From the NCBI RefSeq assembly GCF_900200035.1, contig NZ_FZTC01000019.1:310001-374000 (forward strand): DNA of 64,000 bases. The letters are read 5' to 3'. Below are positions 44,253 to 53,209 of the stretch, piece after piece. Positions within the stretch are counted from its first letter, which is position 1; every line of letters starts with the position of its first letter. The notes beneath the pieces were generated by a model. That model searched no databases and was not told the origin of the DNA. It was given only the letters and a program-made list of their open reading frames with translations. The position numbers were made by a program, and so were the translations under genes. This DNA is from Klebsiella grimontii. GTDB taxonomy: Bacteria; Pseudomonadota; Gammaproteobacteria; Enterobacterales; Enterobacteriaceae.

Positions 44253-45125
44253 ATGCGTGTTTACGTTACCGGTAATATTACCGTAGATGAAACCTGGTCC
44301 ATTCCGGATATACCGAAAAAAGGCGCTTCAATTCACGGCGTTAAAGTTTCGCAGGATATCGGCGGTAAAGGCGCGAACCAGGCGATTATATTAGCCCGCT
44401 GCGGAATAGAAACGCGCCTAATTGCCGCCACGGGAAATGACAGCAACGGCGTGTGGATCCGTCAGCAGATAAAAAATGAACCACTGACCTTACTACCCGA
44501 CGGTCATTTCAATCAACATAGCGATACCTCGATTATTTTAAATAGCGCTGACGGCGACAATGCCATTATTACCACTACCGCCGCCGCGGATACATTCCGC
44601 CTGGATGACATTATTCCGCATATCGCGGATGCCGTCGCCGGCGATATTCTGCTACAGCAGGGCAATTTCTCCCTGGACAAAACGCGGGCGCTGTTCCAGT
44701 ACGCCAAAAGCCGCAGTATGACGACGGTATTCAACCCCTCGCCCGTCAATCCTGAATTTTGCCATCTGTGGCCGCTCATCGACATCGCGGTAGTCAATGA
44801 ATCTGAGGCCGAGCTGCTCCAGCCATACGGGGTGAAAAGCTTAGTCATTACCCAGGGCGCCGCAGGCGCCTGGCTGGTCCAGGAGGGCCAGCGCCGGTTT
44901 TGTCCCGCCGTGCCCGCCGAGGCGCTTGATACTACCGGGGCGGGCGACACGTTCCTCGCCGTGATGCTGGCCTCCGCCCTGCTGCGCGACGTCGCGCCGG
45001 ATGCGCTAGCGCTGGCGCACGCCAGCCGGGCTGCCGCCATTACCGTTAGCCGCCGGGGGACGCTCAGCGCGTTTCCCGGCAGCCATGAGCTTGCCGCCCT
45101 GTTAACCACGGGCGGCGCGCGCTGA
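44253..45125 (+). CDS. PfkB-family carbohydrate/nucleoside kinase
   Basis: The 290-residue ribokinase-fold enzyme has the N-terminal GGKGANQAI and the C-terminal catalytic DTTGAGDTF (Asp as base, anion hole). A ribokinase-like order is seen from NITVDETWSIP to the end. It phosphorylates a sugar, nucleoside or hydroxymethyl group brought in by the neighbouring ABC importer; the substrate is not readable. The start has AAGGGA upstream. It ends two bases from the convergent binding-protein gene and is divergent from the BtpA-like gene, with promoters necessarily overlapping coding sequence. Confidence 0.88.
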   Translation: MRVYVTGNITVDETWSIPDIPKKGASIHGVKVSQDIGGKGANQAIILARCGIETRLIAATGNDSNGVWIRQQIKNEPLTLLPDGHFNQHSDTSIILNSADGDNAIITTTAAADTFRLDDIIPHIADAVAGDILLQQGNFSLDKTRALFQYAKSRSMTTVFNPSPVNPEFCHLWPLIDIAVVNESEAELLQPYGVKSLVITQGAAGAWLVQEGQRRFCPAVPAEALDTTGAGDTFLAVMLASALLRDVAPDALALAHASRAAAITVSRRGTLSAFPGSHELAALLTTGGAR

Positions 45126-45126
45126 C

Positions 45127-46080
45127 CTACTTAAACAGCGAACGGTAGGAATCGACGTTCGCTTTGGTCACCACCGTCGCCGGAACCAGAATGGTTTTCG
45201 GCACGGTTTTACCCGAAGTGATGCTGTTCAGCGCCTTCAGGGCTTCGGCGCCCATCTTTTCCGGGTCCTGCTGCAGTACGGCGGTCACGTAGCCGCCGTC
45301 AATACCGGAAATCGCCTTTGCCGTCAGATCCCAGCCAAAGACTTTAATGTCCTTCTGGCGGCCCTGGTTTTCCACGGCGGCAATCGCGCCGAGCAGCGCG
45401 GGTTCGCCGGTGGCATATATCGCCGTCAGGTCCGGGTTACCGGTGATCAGGTTTTCCGCCGCGGTCATTGCTTTGTCCTGCACGTTCTGCCCGTCGACAA
45501 CGTTAGCGATGGTGATCTTCGGATTGCTTTTCAGCGTCTCTTCGAACCCTTTCTGCCGCTGGTTCTGAATAGCCGAGTTCAGCGCGCCGACGATCCCCAG
45601 CCGCGCCTGGCCACCCATCTCTTTTTGCACGTAGTCCACGAAGTATTGACCAATAATTCTGCCGCCTTCAATATTATCAACGCCGACCTGGGCCGCCTGT
45701 GGTCCAGCCGGTAATACGGCGTCAATCGCAATCACCGGAATGTTAGCGGCGGCGGCTTCTTTTACCGCGGGCATAATTCCGTTAACATCGATAGCGGCAA
45801 CCAGAATGCCTTTAACGCCTTGCTGAATATAGTTTTCAATGGCGTCATTTTGCGCCACGGGATTATCGTTAGAGTTAAATATCACTAGATCTTTGCCGCT
45901 GGCTTTTGCCGCATCCTGCGCGCCTTTATTCATCAGATTAAAGAACAGCGCCTGCTGATTGATTTGGACCAGGGCATAAGTCGGAGCGGCCGCGCCGGCG
46001 GTCGAAATAAAACTCATTGATGCCAGCATCGTCGTGGCGACAGCAAGTAAACGCAGTTTTCCGGTGTTAAATAACATCAT
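45127..46080 (-). CDS. Periplasmic sugar-binding protein of an ABC importer (RbsB type)
   Basis: The 317-residue precursor has a signal peptide (LLAVATTMLASMSFISTAGA, cleavage near 31) and a two-lobed type-I periplasmic fold: YALVQINQQALFFNLMNKGA, IPVIAIDAVLP, GIVGALNSAIQNQRQKGFEE and GWDLTAKAISGIDGG. It captures the substrate for the ATPase and permease encoded 1.7 kb away on the other strand. Such a split arrangement around the LacI gene is less common than a contiguous operon. GAGGA precedes the start. Confidence 0.9.
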   Translation of the reverse strand: MMLFNTGKLRLLAVATTMLASMSFISTAGAAAPTYALVQINQQALFFNLMNKGAQDAAKASGKDLVIFNSNDNPVAQNDAIENYIQQGVKGILVAAIDVNGIMPAVKEAAAANIPVIAIDAVLPAGPQAAQVGVDNIEGGRIIGQYFVDYVQKEMGGQARLGIVGALNSAIQNQRQKGFEETLKSNPKITIANVVDGQNVQDKAMTAAENLITGNPDLTAIYATGEPALLGAIAAVENQGRQKDIKVFGWDLTAKAISGIDGGYVTAVLQQDPEKMGAEALKALNSITSGKTVPKTILVPATVVTKANVDSYRSLFK

Positions 46081-46424
46081 CAGTATCCTCGTCGGGAATA
46101 GGTGATAGCCAGCAGAGTTCCGCGCCGCATGCGAACGCAGAAGGATTATTTTTTGGCGGGCAAATATCGTCTATGTGGCCAGAACCATCATCGATCGTTC
46201 GGCGAATACCTGTTTAACTTCATTCCGGCAACCGGTCCGTGTCGGCGCGCGACTGGAATGACTTAAACGGGTTTGGGAATGACTTCCCGGATGACGCGGT
46301 AAACTGCCTATACAATTCTCCGCAGCTTAAAATTTGTCAAGCGTTTATTTGAGGCGATTGTGGGCGGAGAAATTGCTGTATCCAGCGCGCTTAACTATGT
46401 TACAGATAGCCGATTCTGGCAGAA
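46081..46424. promoter_or_regulatory. Divergent region between binding protein and LacI regulator
   Basis: The 344 bases must contain promoters for both genes. Imperfect relatives of the operator half-site are visible (TTAAACGGGTTT near 46263; GGTAAACTG near 46299), but no full palindrome. No ORF of interest overlaps it. Confidence 0.4.
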
Positions 46425-47447
46425 ATGGCGCAGGAAATGAGTATAAAACGCGTATTGTTATCCGATGTCGCAAAGCTGGCGGGACTGTCAAAAGCCACCC
46501 TGTCGCGCTATATGAACAACAGTATTGTGCTGCCGCAGGACACCATCGACCGTATCGAAACGGCGATTCGCGAACTGGACTATCGCGGTAATAGCCTGGC
46601 GCGCCGTCTTAGCAAAGGCGGCAGCGAGACGCTCGGCCTGGTGCTGCCCGATATCACCAACCCCTTCTTTGCCGAGCTGGCCGACGCCGCCGAAGAGGCC
46701 GCTTCCGCCAGCGGTTATAGCCTGGTGCTGTGCATCACCCGCAATAATCCGGAAAAGGAGTGCCAGTTCATCCGCTGGCTGGATACCTGCCAGGTCGATG
46801 GCCTGCTGTTCACCACTAACCGCCCTGATAACGGCCTGCTGCGCAAAGAGGTCCAGCGTCACGAACGCATTGTCCTGCTGGATGAAGATATACCCGGCAG
46901 TACGGTGCCAAAGGTGTTTGCCGATAACGTTCAGGGCGGGCGGATCGCCACCGAAAAGCTGATCGCCGCCGGACACCGCCATATCGCCTTCGTCGGCGGT
47001 CCCGACAAGCTGATGAGCGTCCGCGAGCGCTATCAGGGCTTCTGCACCGCGATGGAGCAGGCCGGTCTGAGCTGGCCGCCCGAATGGGTGATGTACGGCG
47101 ACTACCAGCGCGAGTTCGGCCAGCAGGCGCTGCGTTACCTGTTTAGCCAGCCGCTTCGCCCGACCGCCGTCTTCGCCGCCAGCGACTACCTGGTGCTGGG
47201 TCTGCTTGACGGGCTGCGCGCCAGTGGGCTTCAGGCGCCGGAGGCGCTGTCGCTGGTCGGCTTCGATGACGCCAACTATGCCGATTTCACCCAGCCGCGT
47301 ATCTCAACTATCCGCCAGCCCGCCCGCGAACTGGGCCGCACCGCGGTGAATATCATGATGCGCCTGCTGAACAACGACCAGGATATCCCGGCAGAAACCC
47401 GCCTGCCGGTAGAATGGATCGGTCGCGACTCAATCAAGATTTGTTAA
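46425..47447 (+). CDS. LacI-family transcriptional repressor of the ABC/enzyme locus
   Basis: The 340-residue protein has the LacI helix-turn-helix near residues 12-34 (LLSDVAKLAGLSKATLSRYM), hinge helix (NSLARRLSKGG) and a type-I periplasmic-like effector domain (LGLVLPDITNPFFAELADA, VFADNVQGGRIATEKLIAAG, ALSLVGFDDANYADFTQP). It probably binds the two GTAAACCGGTTTAC palindromes downstream of its own gene and releases on an inducer derived from the imported compound. ATG 46437 is an alternative start. An imperfect hairpin follows. Confidence 0.92.
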   Translation: MAQEMSIKRVLLSDVAKLAGLSKATLSRYMNNSIVLPQDTIDRIETAIRELDYRGNSLARRLSKGGSETLGLVLPDITNPFFAELADAAEEAASASGYSLVLCITRNNPEKECQFIRWLDTCQVDGLLFTTNRPDNGLLRKEVQRHERIVLLDEDIPGSTVPKVFADNVQGGRIATEKLIAAGHRHIAFVGGPDKLMSVRERYQGFCTAMEQAGLSWPPEWVMYGDYQREFGQQALRYLFSQPLRPTAVFAASDYLVLGLLDGLRASGLQAPEALSLVGFDDANYADFTQPRISTIRQPARELGRTAVNIMMRLLNNDQDIPAETRLPVEWIGRDSIKIC

Positions 47448-47454
47448 GCACATC

Positions 47455-47484
47455 CCAAAATGGCGCAAAAGCGCCCAGTTTTGG
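47455..47484 (+). terminator. Imperfect hairpin after the LacI-type gene
   Basis: CCAAAA-TGGCGC-AAAA-GCGCCCA-GTTTTGG folds into a stem with a GC core and A/T flanks that supply the T-run. It would insulate the regulator from the transport operon. Confidence 0.55.
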
Positions 47485-47524
47485 CGCAAAAAACGATCGA
47501 TTTACAATCTGTTCACTATAATCA

Positions 47525-47538
47525 GTAAACCGGTTTAC
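47525..47538. promoter_or_regulatory. Operator copy 1: GTAAACCGGTTTAC
   Basis: This perfect 14-bp palindrome with a central CG is a canonical LacI/GalR-type operator. A TATAAT hexamer ends three bases upstream (47516-47521), so repressor bound here would cover the transcription start. Confidence 0.8.
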
Positions 47539-47697
47539 CGGAATGTAATGAATAAAATCTATTGATTACATATGGTTAAGTTACAGGGCTGCTGTGTTGT
47601 TCCTGCCCTGGCACGGATGCTGCAATGTTCTTACTGGCGAACAAATATCTTACGTAGCGTTTGTCCTGACTGTGTTGGCGAGTGCTCCACTCCGCAG

Positions 47698-47711
47698 GTA
47701 AACCGGTTTAC
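47698..47711. promoter_or_regulatory. Operator copy 2: GTAAACCGGTTTAC
   Basis: This is identical to copy 1, 173 bases downstream and 81 bases before the ATPase start. A further half-site (GTAAACC) follows at 47718. Two equal sites allow DNA looping. Confidence 0.78.
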
Positions 47712-47791
47712 TAGCATGTAAACCGTGTCGGAGGGGGCATTTTCCGCAGGATGGCGAACATTTTCCCGGCAACAGCGATGGGAGTTATCAG

Positions 47792-48574
<783 letters not shown>

Positions 48575-48583
48575 GGTAACAGG

Positions 48584-49594
48584 ATGAGTATCATGAACTT
48601 AAGCAGCTCCCGCATGATCCAGCATTCGCTGCCGCGCCGCCTGCTGCATAACCACTCCGGCGTGGTCAGCATCGCGCTCTTTTTCGTCTTCTGCTGCGTG
48701 GTGTTCTCGCTGATCACCAGCAACTTTCTCACCGGCACCAACTGGCTCAACATTATCCGTCAAAGCGCCCCGCTGCTGATCGTCGCGACGGCAATGACCC
48801 TGGTCATTACCACCGGCGGCATCGACCTGTCGGTGGGTTCCACCCTCGCGCTGGTCGGCGCGCTTTCCGCTATCGCCCTGAACAACTGGGGACTGCCGTG
48901 GCCGGTGGTTTTGCTCGGCGGCCTGTTGCTCGGCGGCATCGTTGGCGCCATCAACGGCTTCTTTATCGCCTATGAGGGCATACCGGCGTTTATCGTCACC
49001 CTCGCCACCCTGGCTGTGGTTCGCGGCATCGCGCTGCTGGTCACCCAGGGCTACTCGATCCCGGTTCCGGCTGACAGCCTGTTTACCTTTATTGGCCGCG
49101 CGTGGGTTGTGGGAATCCCTATGCCTGCGCTGGTCGGCATTATGATTCTGCTTATCGGGCACATCGTTCTCAACCATATGCGTTTTGGCCGCTACGTGAC
49201 GGCTATCGGCGCCAACGCCGAAGGCGCGCGACGCAGCGGGATTAACACCAAAGCGGTCACCATGAAGGTCTATATCATCAGCGGCATGGCCGCCGCGCTG
49301 GCGGGGATGATTATCACCGCGCGCCTCGGCAGCGGCTCCTCCAACCAGGGCGAAGGTTTTGAACTGCAGGTCATCGCCGCCGTGGTGCTCGGCAGTACCA
49401 GCCTGTTTGGCGGCTTCGGCACCATTATCGGCACGCTGCTGGGCGCGCTGTCGATTGCGGTGATTCAGAACGGGCTGATCCTGTCGCATATTTCGCCGTT
49501 CTACACCCAGATCGCCACCGGCACTATTATCCTGCTGGCTATCTGGCTGAACACCCGCATTCTCAACCCCGCGCGCTCCGCGGCAAAAGGATAG
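48584..49594 (+). CDS. ABC importer permease (RbsC type)
   Basis: The 336-residue membrane protein has about ten spans and the RbsC-family patterns: ATAMTLVITTGGIDLSVGS, IGANAEGARRSGINTKAV, GSGSSNQGEGFELQVIAAVVLGSTSLFGG. It forms the channel with the preceding ATPase; the binding protein is encoded on the other side of the regulator. GAGGT six bases upstream sets the start. Confidence 0.92.
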   Translation: MSIMNLSSSRMIQHSLPRRLLHNHSGVVSIALFFVFCCVVFSLITSNFLTGTNWLNIIRQSAPLLIVATAMTLVITTGGIDLSVGSTLALVGALSAIALNNWGLPWPVVLLGGLLLGGIVGAINGFFIAYEGIPAFIVTLATLAVVRGIALLVTQGYSIPVPADSLFTFIGRAWVVGIPMPALVGIMILLIGHIVLNHMRFGRYVTAIGANAEGARRSGINTKAVTMKVYIISGMAAALAGMIITARLGSGSSNQGEGFELQVIAAVVLGSTSLFGGFGTIIGTLLGALSIAVIQNGLILSHISPFYTQIATGTIILLAIWLNTRILNPARSAAKG

Positions 49595-49597
49595 CAG

Positions 49598-50677
49598 ATG
49601 AAAGGATCAATTTTTCGCCATCCCGACCCGCTGCCGGTCGGCGTCAGCAGCGGTTACGTGATGACGGTGCTCGGCCCGCTGCCGATAAGTGAAATGGGCG
49701 TGACGCTGATGCATGAGCATATTCTGCTGGATGCCTCCGGCAAATGGGTGCCGCCCTGCTGCTGTAGCGATCGCCATCTTGCCGAAATGCCGGTGAAAAT
49801 GGAAAACCTCGGCGAACTGTCGCTGAACCCGCTGATGAGCCGCGATAACTGTCAGTTGTTTGACGTCGACGTCGCGATTGAAGAGCTGACGAAATATCGC
49901 GCCCTTGGCGGGGAAACGGTAGTCGATCCGACCAATATCGGCATTGGCCGCGATCCCAAAGCGCTGGCGCGTATCGCCCGTCTGACCGGCCTGAACATTA
50001 TTATGGGCACCGGCCTCTATCTGGAACCCTCGCACCCCGAGTGGGTTAGAACCAGCAGCGTTGAACGGCTGACCGAGCGGCTAATCTACGATCTTGGCGG
50101 CGCGGAAGAGAAACCGGAGGTGCTCGCCGGACTCATCGGCGAAATCGGTATCTCAAGCCGCTTTACCCCGGATGAGGAGAAATCCCTGCGCGCTGCGGGC
50201 CGGGCCAGCGCCGCGACCGGCGTGCCGATCGAGGTCCACCTGCCCGGCTGGGAACGGCTGGGTCACCGCGTACTGGACATTCTCGAGCAGGAAGGCGCCG
50301 ATCTGCGCCATACGGTGCTGTGCCATATGAATCCCAGCTTTGCCGATAAGCGTTACCAGCGGGAGCTGGCGCAGCGCGGGGCGTTTCTCGAATACGACAT
50401 GATCGGCATGAGCTATTACTACGCCGACGAGTCGGCGCAGTCGCCCTCCGACGAGGAGAACGCCCGCGCAATTCGCGAGCTAATTGACGACGGCTATATC
50501 CAGCAAATTTTGCTATCGCAGGACGTCTTCCTGAAAACCATGCTCACCCGCTACGGCGGCCACGGTTACGGCTACATACTCAAGCATTTTGTTCCCCGCC
50601 TGCGGCGCCACGGCGTCAGCGGCGAACAGCTTGAAACCTTGATGATTGGAAATCCCCAACGGGTCTTCGGCGGATAA
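49598..50677 (+). CDS. Phosphotriesterase-family metal-dependent hydrolase
   Basis: The 359-residue TIM-barrel amidohydrolase has the metal-binding His pair in LMHEHILLD, VDPTNIGIGRD, a Glu (LIGEIGISS) where classic phosphotriesterases carry the carboxylated Lys, as in the PHP subgroup, then His ligands in VHLPGWERLGH and LCHMNP and Asp in LLSQDVFLK. Family members are lactonases, esterases or amidohydrolases. Here it probably opens a lactone or hydrolyses an imported glycoside or ester. It starts four bases after the permease stop (AAGGA RBS). Confidence 0.88.
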   Translation: MKGSIFRHPDPLPVGVSSGYVMTVLGPLPISEMGVTLMHEHILLDASGKWVPPCCCSDRHLAEMPVKMENLGELSLNPLMSRDNCQLFDVDVAIEELTKYRALGGETVVDPTNIGIGRDPKALARIARLTGLNIIMGTGLYLEPSHPEWVRTSSVERLTERLIYDLGGAEEKPEVLAGLIGEIGISSRFTPDEEKSLRAAGRASAATGVPIEVHLPGWERLGHRVLDILEQEGADLRHTVLCHMNPSFADKRYQRELAQRGAFLEYDMIGMSYYYADESAQSPSDEENARAIRELIDDGYIQQILLSQDVFLKTMLTRYGGHGYGYILKHFVPRLRRHGVSGEQLETLMIGNPQRVFGG

Positions 50678-50690
50678 AAGGAAAGTCATA

Positions 50691-51446
50691 ATGCAGAAAA
50701 AAATCTTACTGGTCGGTGAGTCCTGGACCAGCACGTCAACACACGTTAAAGGCTTCGATCAGTTCGCCACCGCCACCTGGCACACCGGCGCGACGGATTT
50801 TCTGGCGGCGCTCGCGGACAGTGCCTACGCCATTACCTACATGCCCGCCCACGCGGCGGCGACAGACTTTCCGCTGACGCTGGAAGCGCTGCAGCAGTGG
50901 GATGCGATTATTCTGTCGGATATCGGCGCCAATACGCTGCTGCTGCATCCGGACACCTGGCTGAAAAGCCGCCGAACCGCCAACCGTCTGACGCTTTTGC
51001 ATGACTACGTGGCCGGCGGCGGGTCGCTGATGATGATCGGCGGCTATTACAGCTTCCAGGGAATCAACGGCGGCGCGCGTTATCGTAATACCGCGGTGGA
51101 GAAAGTGCTGCCGGTCCGCTGCCTGGCATGGGACGATCGCATTGAAACGCCGGAAGGTTGCTATGCCGAGGTGACGGAATCCCACGCGCTGTTTAACGAT
51201 ATTCCGGGCGAATGGCCGTGGCTGCTGGGTTATAACGAAGTCGAAATGCATCCGGAGGGCAAACTGCTGGCGACGGTCGCCGGTACCGGTCATCCGCTGC
51301 TGGCCGTTCGCGAATATCAACAGGGTCGCTCGCTGGTATGGACCAGCGATATGTCGGCACACTGGCTGCCGGAAGAGTTTGCCAAATGGCCCGGCTATCG
51401 TCAGCTGTGGATTAACTGCCTTGACTGGCTGACGGAACATCGCTGA
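50691..51446 (+). CDS. Class-I glutamine amidotransferase-like protein (DUF1355/COG5426)
   Basis: From the ATG at 50691 (AAAGGA RBS) the protein has 251 residues: KKILLVGESWTSTSTHVKGF, WDAIILSDIGANTLLLHP, VAGGGSLMMIGGYYSFQGIN, and QQGRSLVWTSDMSAHWLP. The flavodoxin-like GATase/ThuA fold is clear, but no catalytic Cys stands at the nucleophile elbow (GGYYS), so glutaminase activity is unlikely. The function of this family is unknown. It is fourth in the ABC operon, and its stop overlaps the next start by one base. Confidence 0.78.
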   Translation: MQKKILLVGESWTSTSTHVKGFDQFATATWHTGATDFLAALADSAYAITYMPAHAAATDFPLTLEALQQWDAIILSDIGANTLLLHPDTWLKSRRTANRLTLLHDYVAGGGSLMMIGGYYSFQGINGGARYRNTAVEKVLPVRCLAWDDRIETPEGCYAEVTESHALFNDIPGEWPWLLGYNEVEMHPEGKLLATVAGTGHPLLAVREYQQGRSLVWTSDMSAHWLPEEFAKWPGYRQLWINCLDWLTEHR

Positions 51447-52558
51447 TGACCACCACCCTTGAACTCGCCCGGCAGCTGCTGGGCTTTAACACCATCAACC
51501 CGCCGGGCAGCGAAGCGGACTGCATGCGGTACTTTGCCGACTGGCTTAACGCTAACGGTTTTGCAGTTTCGCTGTCGTCATTCGGCGAGAGTCGCAGCAA
51601 TCTGATCGCCTGGCTCCCCGGGGCAACGCCTGGTAAACCGCTGGCCTTTACCGGGCATCTGGATACCGTGCCGCTGGGAAATGCCCGGTGGCGGTACGAC
51701 CCTTTCGGCTCGCAGATGGAAGACGGGCGCCTTTATGGACGCGGGTCCAGCGATATGAAAGCGGCGATAGCGGCGTTTGCCGTCGCCTGCGTTCAGCAGC
51801 GGGAAACGATCCTCGCCGGGCGCGGCGCGGTATTGCTGATTACCGGCGGGGAAGAAACGGGCTGCGACGGCGCGCGGGCGCTGATCGCCTCCGCGCCGTT
51901 GCCGGAAGTGGGCGCGCTGATCGTCGGCGAGCCCACCGCCAATTATCCGGTTATCGGCCATAAAGGCGCGCTCTGGTTACGCTGCGAAACGCGGGGAAAA
52001 ACTGCCCATGGCGCGATGCCGGAGCTGGGGATTAATGCTATCTATCTGGCGGCGGATGCGCTGGCTAAAATCCAACATTTTTCGCCGGGCGCGCCGCATC
52101 CGCTGATGAAGCAGCCCACGGTAAACGTCGGACGTATTGAAGGCGGGCTAAATATTAATTCCGTGCCGGACCGCACGCGTTTCGATGTCGATATCCGCAG
52201 CGCGCCTGATTTACAGCACGCCACCATCCGCCAGCGGTTGACCACGCTGCTTGGCGAGAGCGTCACGGTGTCGACGCTGGTCGATCTGCCCGCGGTACTC
52301 AGCGAACAGGATCACGCGTGGATAAAACAGGTTTATCAGCGTTGCCAGCCGCTGCACGATCGGCCGCTTGAGCCGCGGGTGGTGCCCTACTTTACCGACG
52401 CCTCGCTGCTGCTGCCGGCGTTGGGCAATCCGCCCTGTATCATTCTCGGCCCCGGCGAGCCGTCTATGGCTCATCAAACCGACGAGTACTGCCTGCTCAG
52501 CCGGCTGGAGGAGGCTGAACAGCTGTACGGGAACCTGATTCGCGACTGGATGGCGTAA
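51446..52558 (+). CDS. M20-family metallo-amidohydrolase (ArgE/DapE/YlmB type)
   Basis: The 370-residue di-zinc enzyme has His-x-Asp in FTGHLDTVPLG, the bridging Asp in RGSSDMKAAIAAF, the catalytic Glu in ITGGEETGCDGA, a Glu ligand in IVGEPTAN, the dimerisation lid (TRGKTAHGAMPELGINAI) and the last His in SMAHQTDEYC. M20 enzymes remove N-acyl or N-formyl groups. In Bacillus, YlmB of this family feeds TenA in thiamine-pyrimidine salvage; a TenA-like gene lies in the same locus. It ends the five-gene operon. Confidence 0.9.
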   Translation: MTTTLELARQLLGFNTINPPGSEADCMRYFADWLNANGFAVSLSSFGESRSNLIAWLPGATPGKPLAFTGHLDTVPLGNARWRYDPFGSQMEDGRLYGRGSSDMKAAIAAFAVACVQQRETILAGRGAVLLITGGEETGCDGARALIASAPLPEVGALIVGEPTANYPVIGHKGALWLRCETRGKTAHGAMPELGINAIYLAADALAKIQHFSPGAPHPLMKQPTVNVGRIEGGLNINSVPDRTRFDVDIRSAPDLQHATIRQRLTTLLGESVTVSTLVDLPAVLSEQDHAWIKQVYQRCQPLHDRPLEPRVVPYFTDASLLLPALGNPPCIILGPGEPSMAHQTDEYCLLSRLEEAEQLYGNLIRDWMA

Positions 52559-52729
52559 ATCGGCCGCGGCGAAGGAAAAAAATACGTGACAGTGTCACTT
52601 AATGCCGCTGCCGCGCGTTCAATCCGCCGCAGGAAAAATCAGCGATTAGCGTTTGAATAAAATCGCGGAATAACAGAGGATAACCGCCTCGCATCCGGAA
52701 TAGCTCATCGCCAGCAAGGAGGCATTACC

Positions 52730-53158
52730 ATGTTCGTGAAAATCAGCCCGCTGCTCATTTGCCCCCTCGCTTTACTCCTTTCCGCCTGCTCGGGTAGTGC
52801 TTCTGCGCCGGACAGCACCGAAGACGCTAAAATATCGGCAGAAGTGGATAAGATACTTCGCGATTATCAAACGGGTTCAGATACTTCACCGCAGGCCAAT
52901 GCCTCACGCTATCTGACCCAGATCCAGAAGGCTATCTTCGCTAAGATAGACCAGCCGGCGTCCTGGCAAGGGCAAACATGCTCGGTGCGCTTAACGCTAC
53001 AGCGTGACGGGACGGTGGAGAATCCAACGGTCGAGAACGGCGATCCGGCGCTATGCGCGGAGGTGATGTCCGCGCTGAAACAAGCCACAATCCCGCCTGC
53101 GCCAGACGAAAAAACCTATCAAACATTCAGTCATGTCGTTCTGGACTTCAGGCCCTGA
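52730..53158 (+). CDS. Lipoprotein consisting of a TolA domain III-like module
   Basis: The 142-residue product has a lipoprotein signal (LLICPLALLLSACSGS, Cys20) and a mature domain that follows the TolA C-terminal domain: ASRYLTQIQKAIFAKI, the disulfide Cys pair in GQTCSVRLTLQRDGTVENP and DPALCAEVMSALKQATIPPA, ending HVVLDFRP. TolA domain III binds TolB, colicins and phage g3p. Here it lacks the TolA membrane anchor and long helix and is instead lipid-anchored. AAGGAGG precedes the start. It is convergent with the TonB receptor gene. A role as a decoy or a Tol-Pal accessory is conjecture. Confidence 0.85.
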   Translation: MFVKISPLLICPLALLLSACSGSASAPDSTEDAKISAEVDKILRDYQTGSDTSPQANASRYLTQIQKAIFAKIDQPASWQGQTCSVRLTLQRDGTVENPTVENGDPALCAEVMSALKQATIPPAPDEKTYQTFSHVVLDFRP

Positions 53159-53180
53159 CAGATCTTTGTGGGATCCTTTC

Positions 53181-53202
53181 GCAGAGGCCATTCGGCCCCT
53201 GC
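53181..53202. terminator. Hairpin between convergent genes
   Basis: A 9-bp stem with one mismatch (GCAGAGGCC / GGCCCCTGC) has an ATTC loop. A short T-rich stretch follows on the + side (TTCATTGT). Confidence 0.5.
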
Positions 53203-53209
53203 TTCATTG

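Noticed and set aside
47609..47624. A sigma-54-like promoter (TGGCAC-N5-CTGCA) upstream of the ABC operon
   Set aside because: It departs from TTGC at the -12 element, no enhancer-binding protein gene is near, and the locus has a LacI-type regulator with operators at a TATAAT element.
48599..49489. A 296-codon reverse frame inside the permease gene
   Set aside because: The product is a His/Gln/Asp-rich string produced by reading membrane-protein codons backwards. It has no domain and no start signal.
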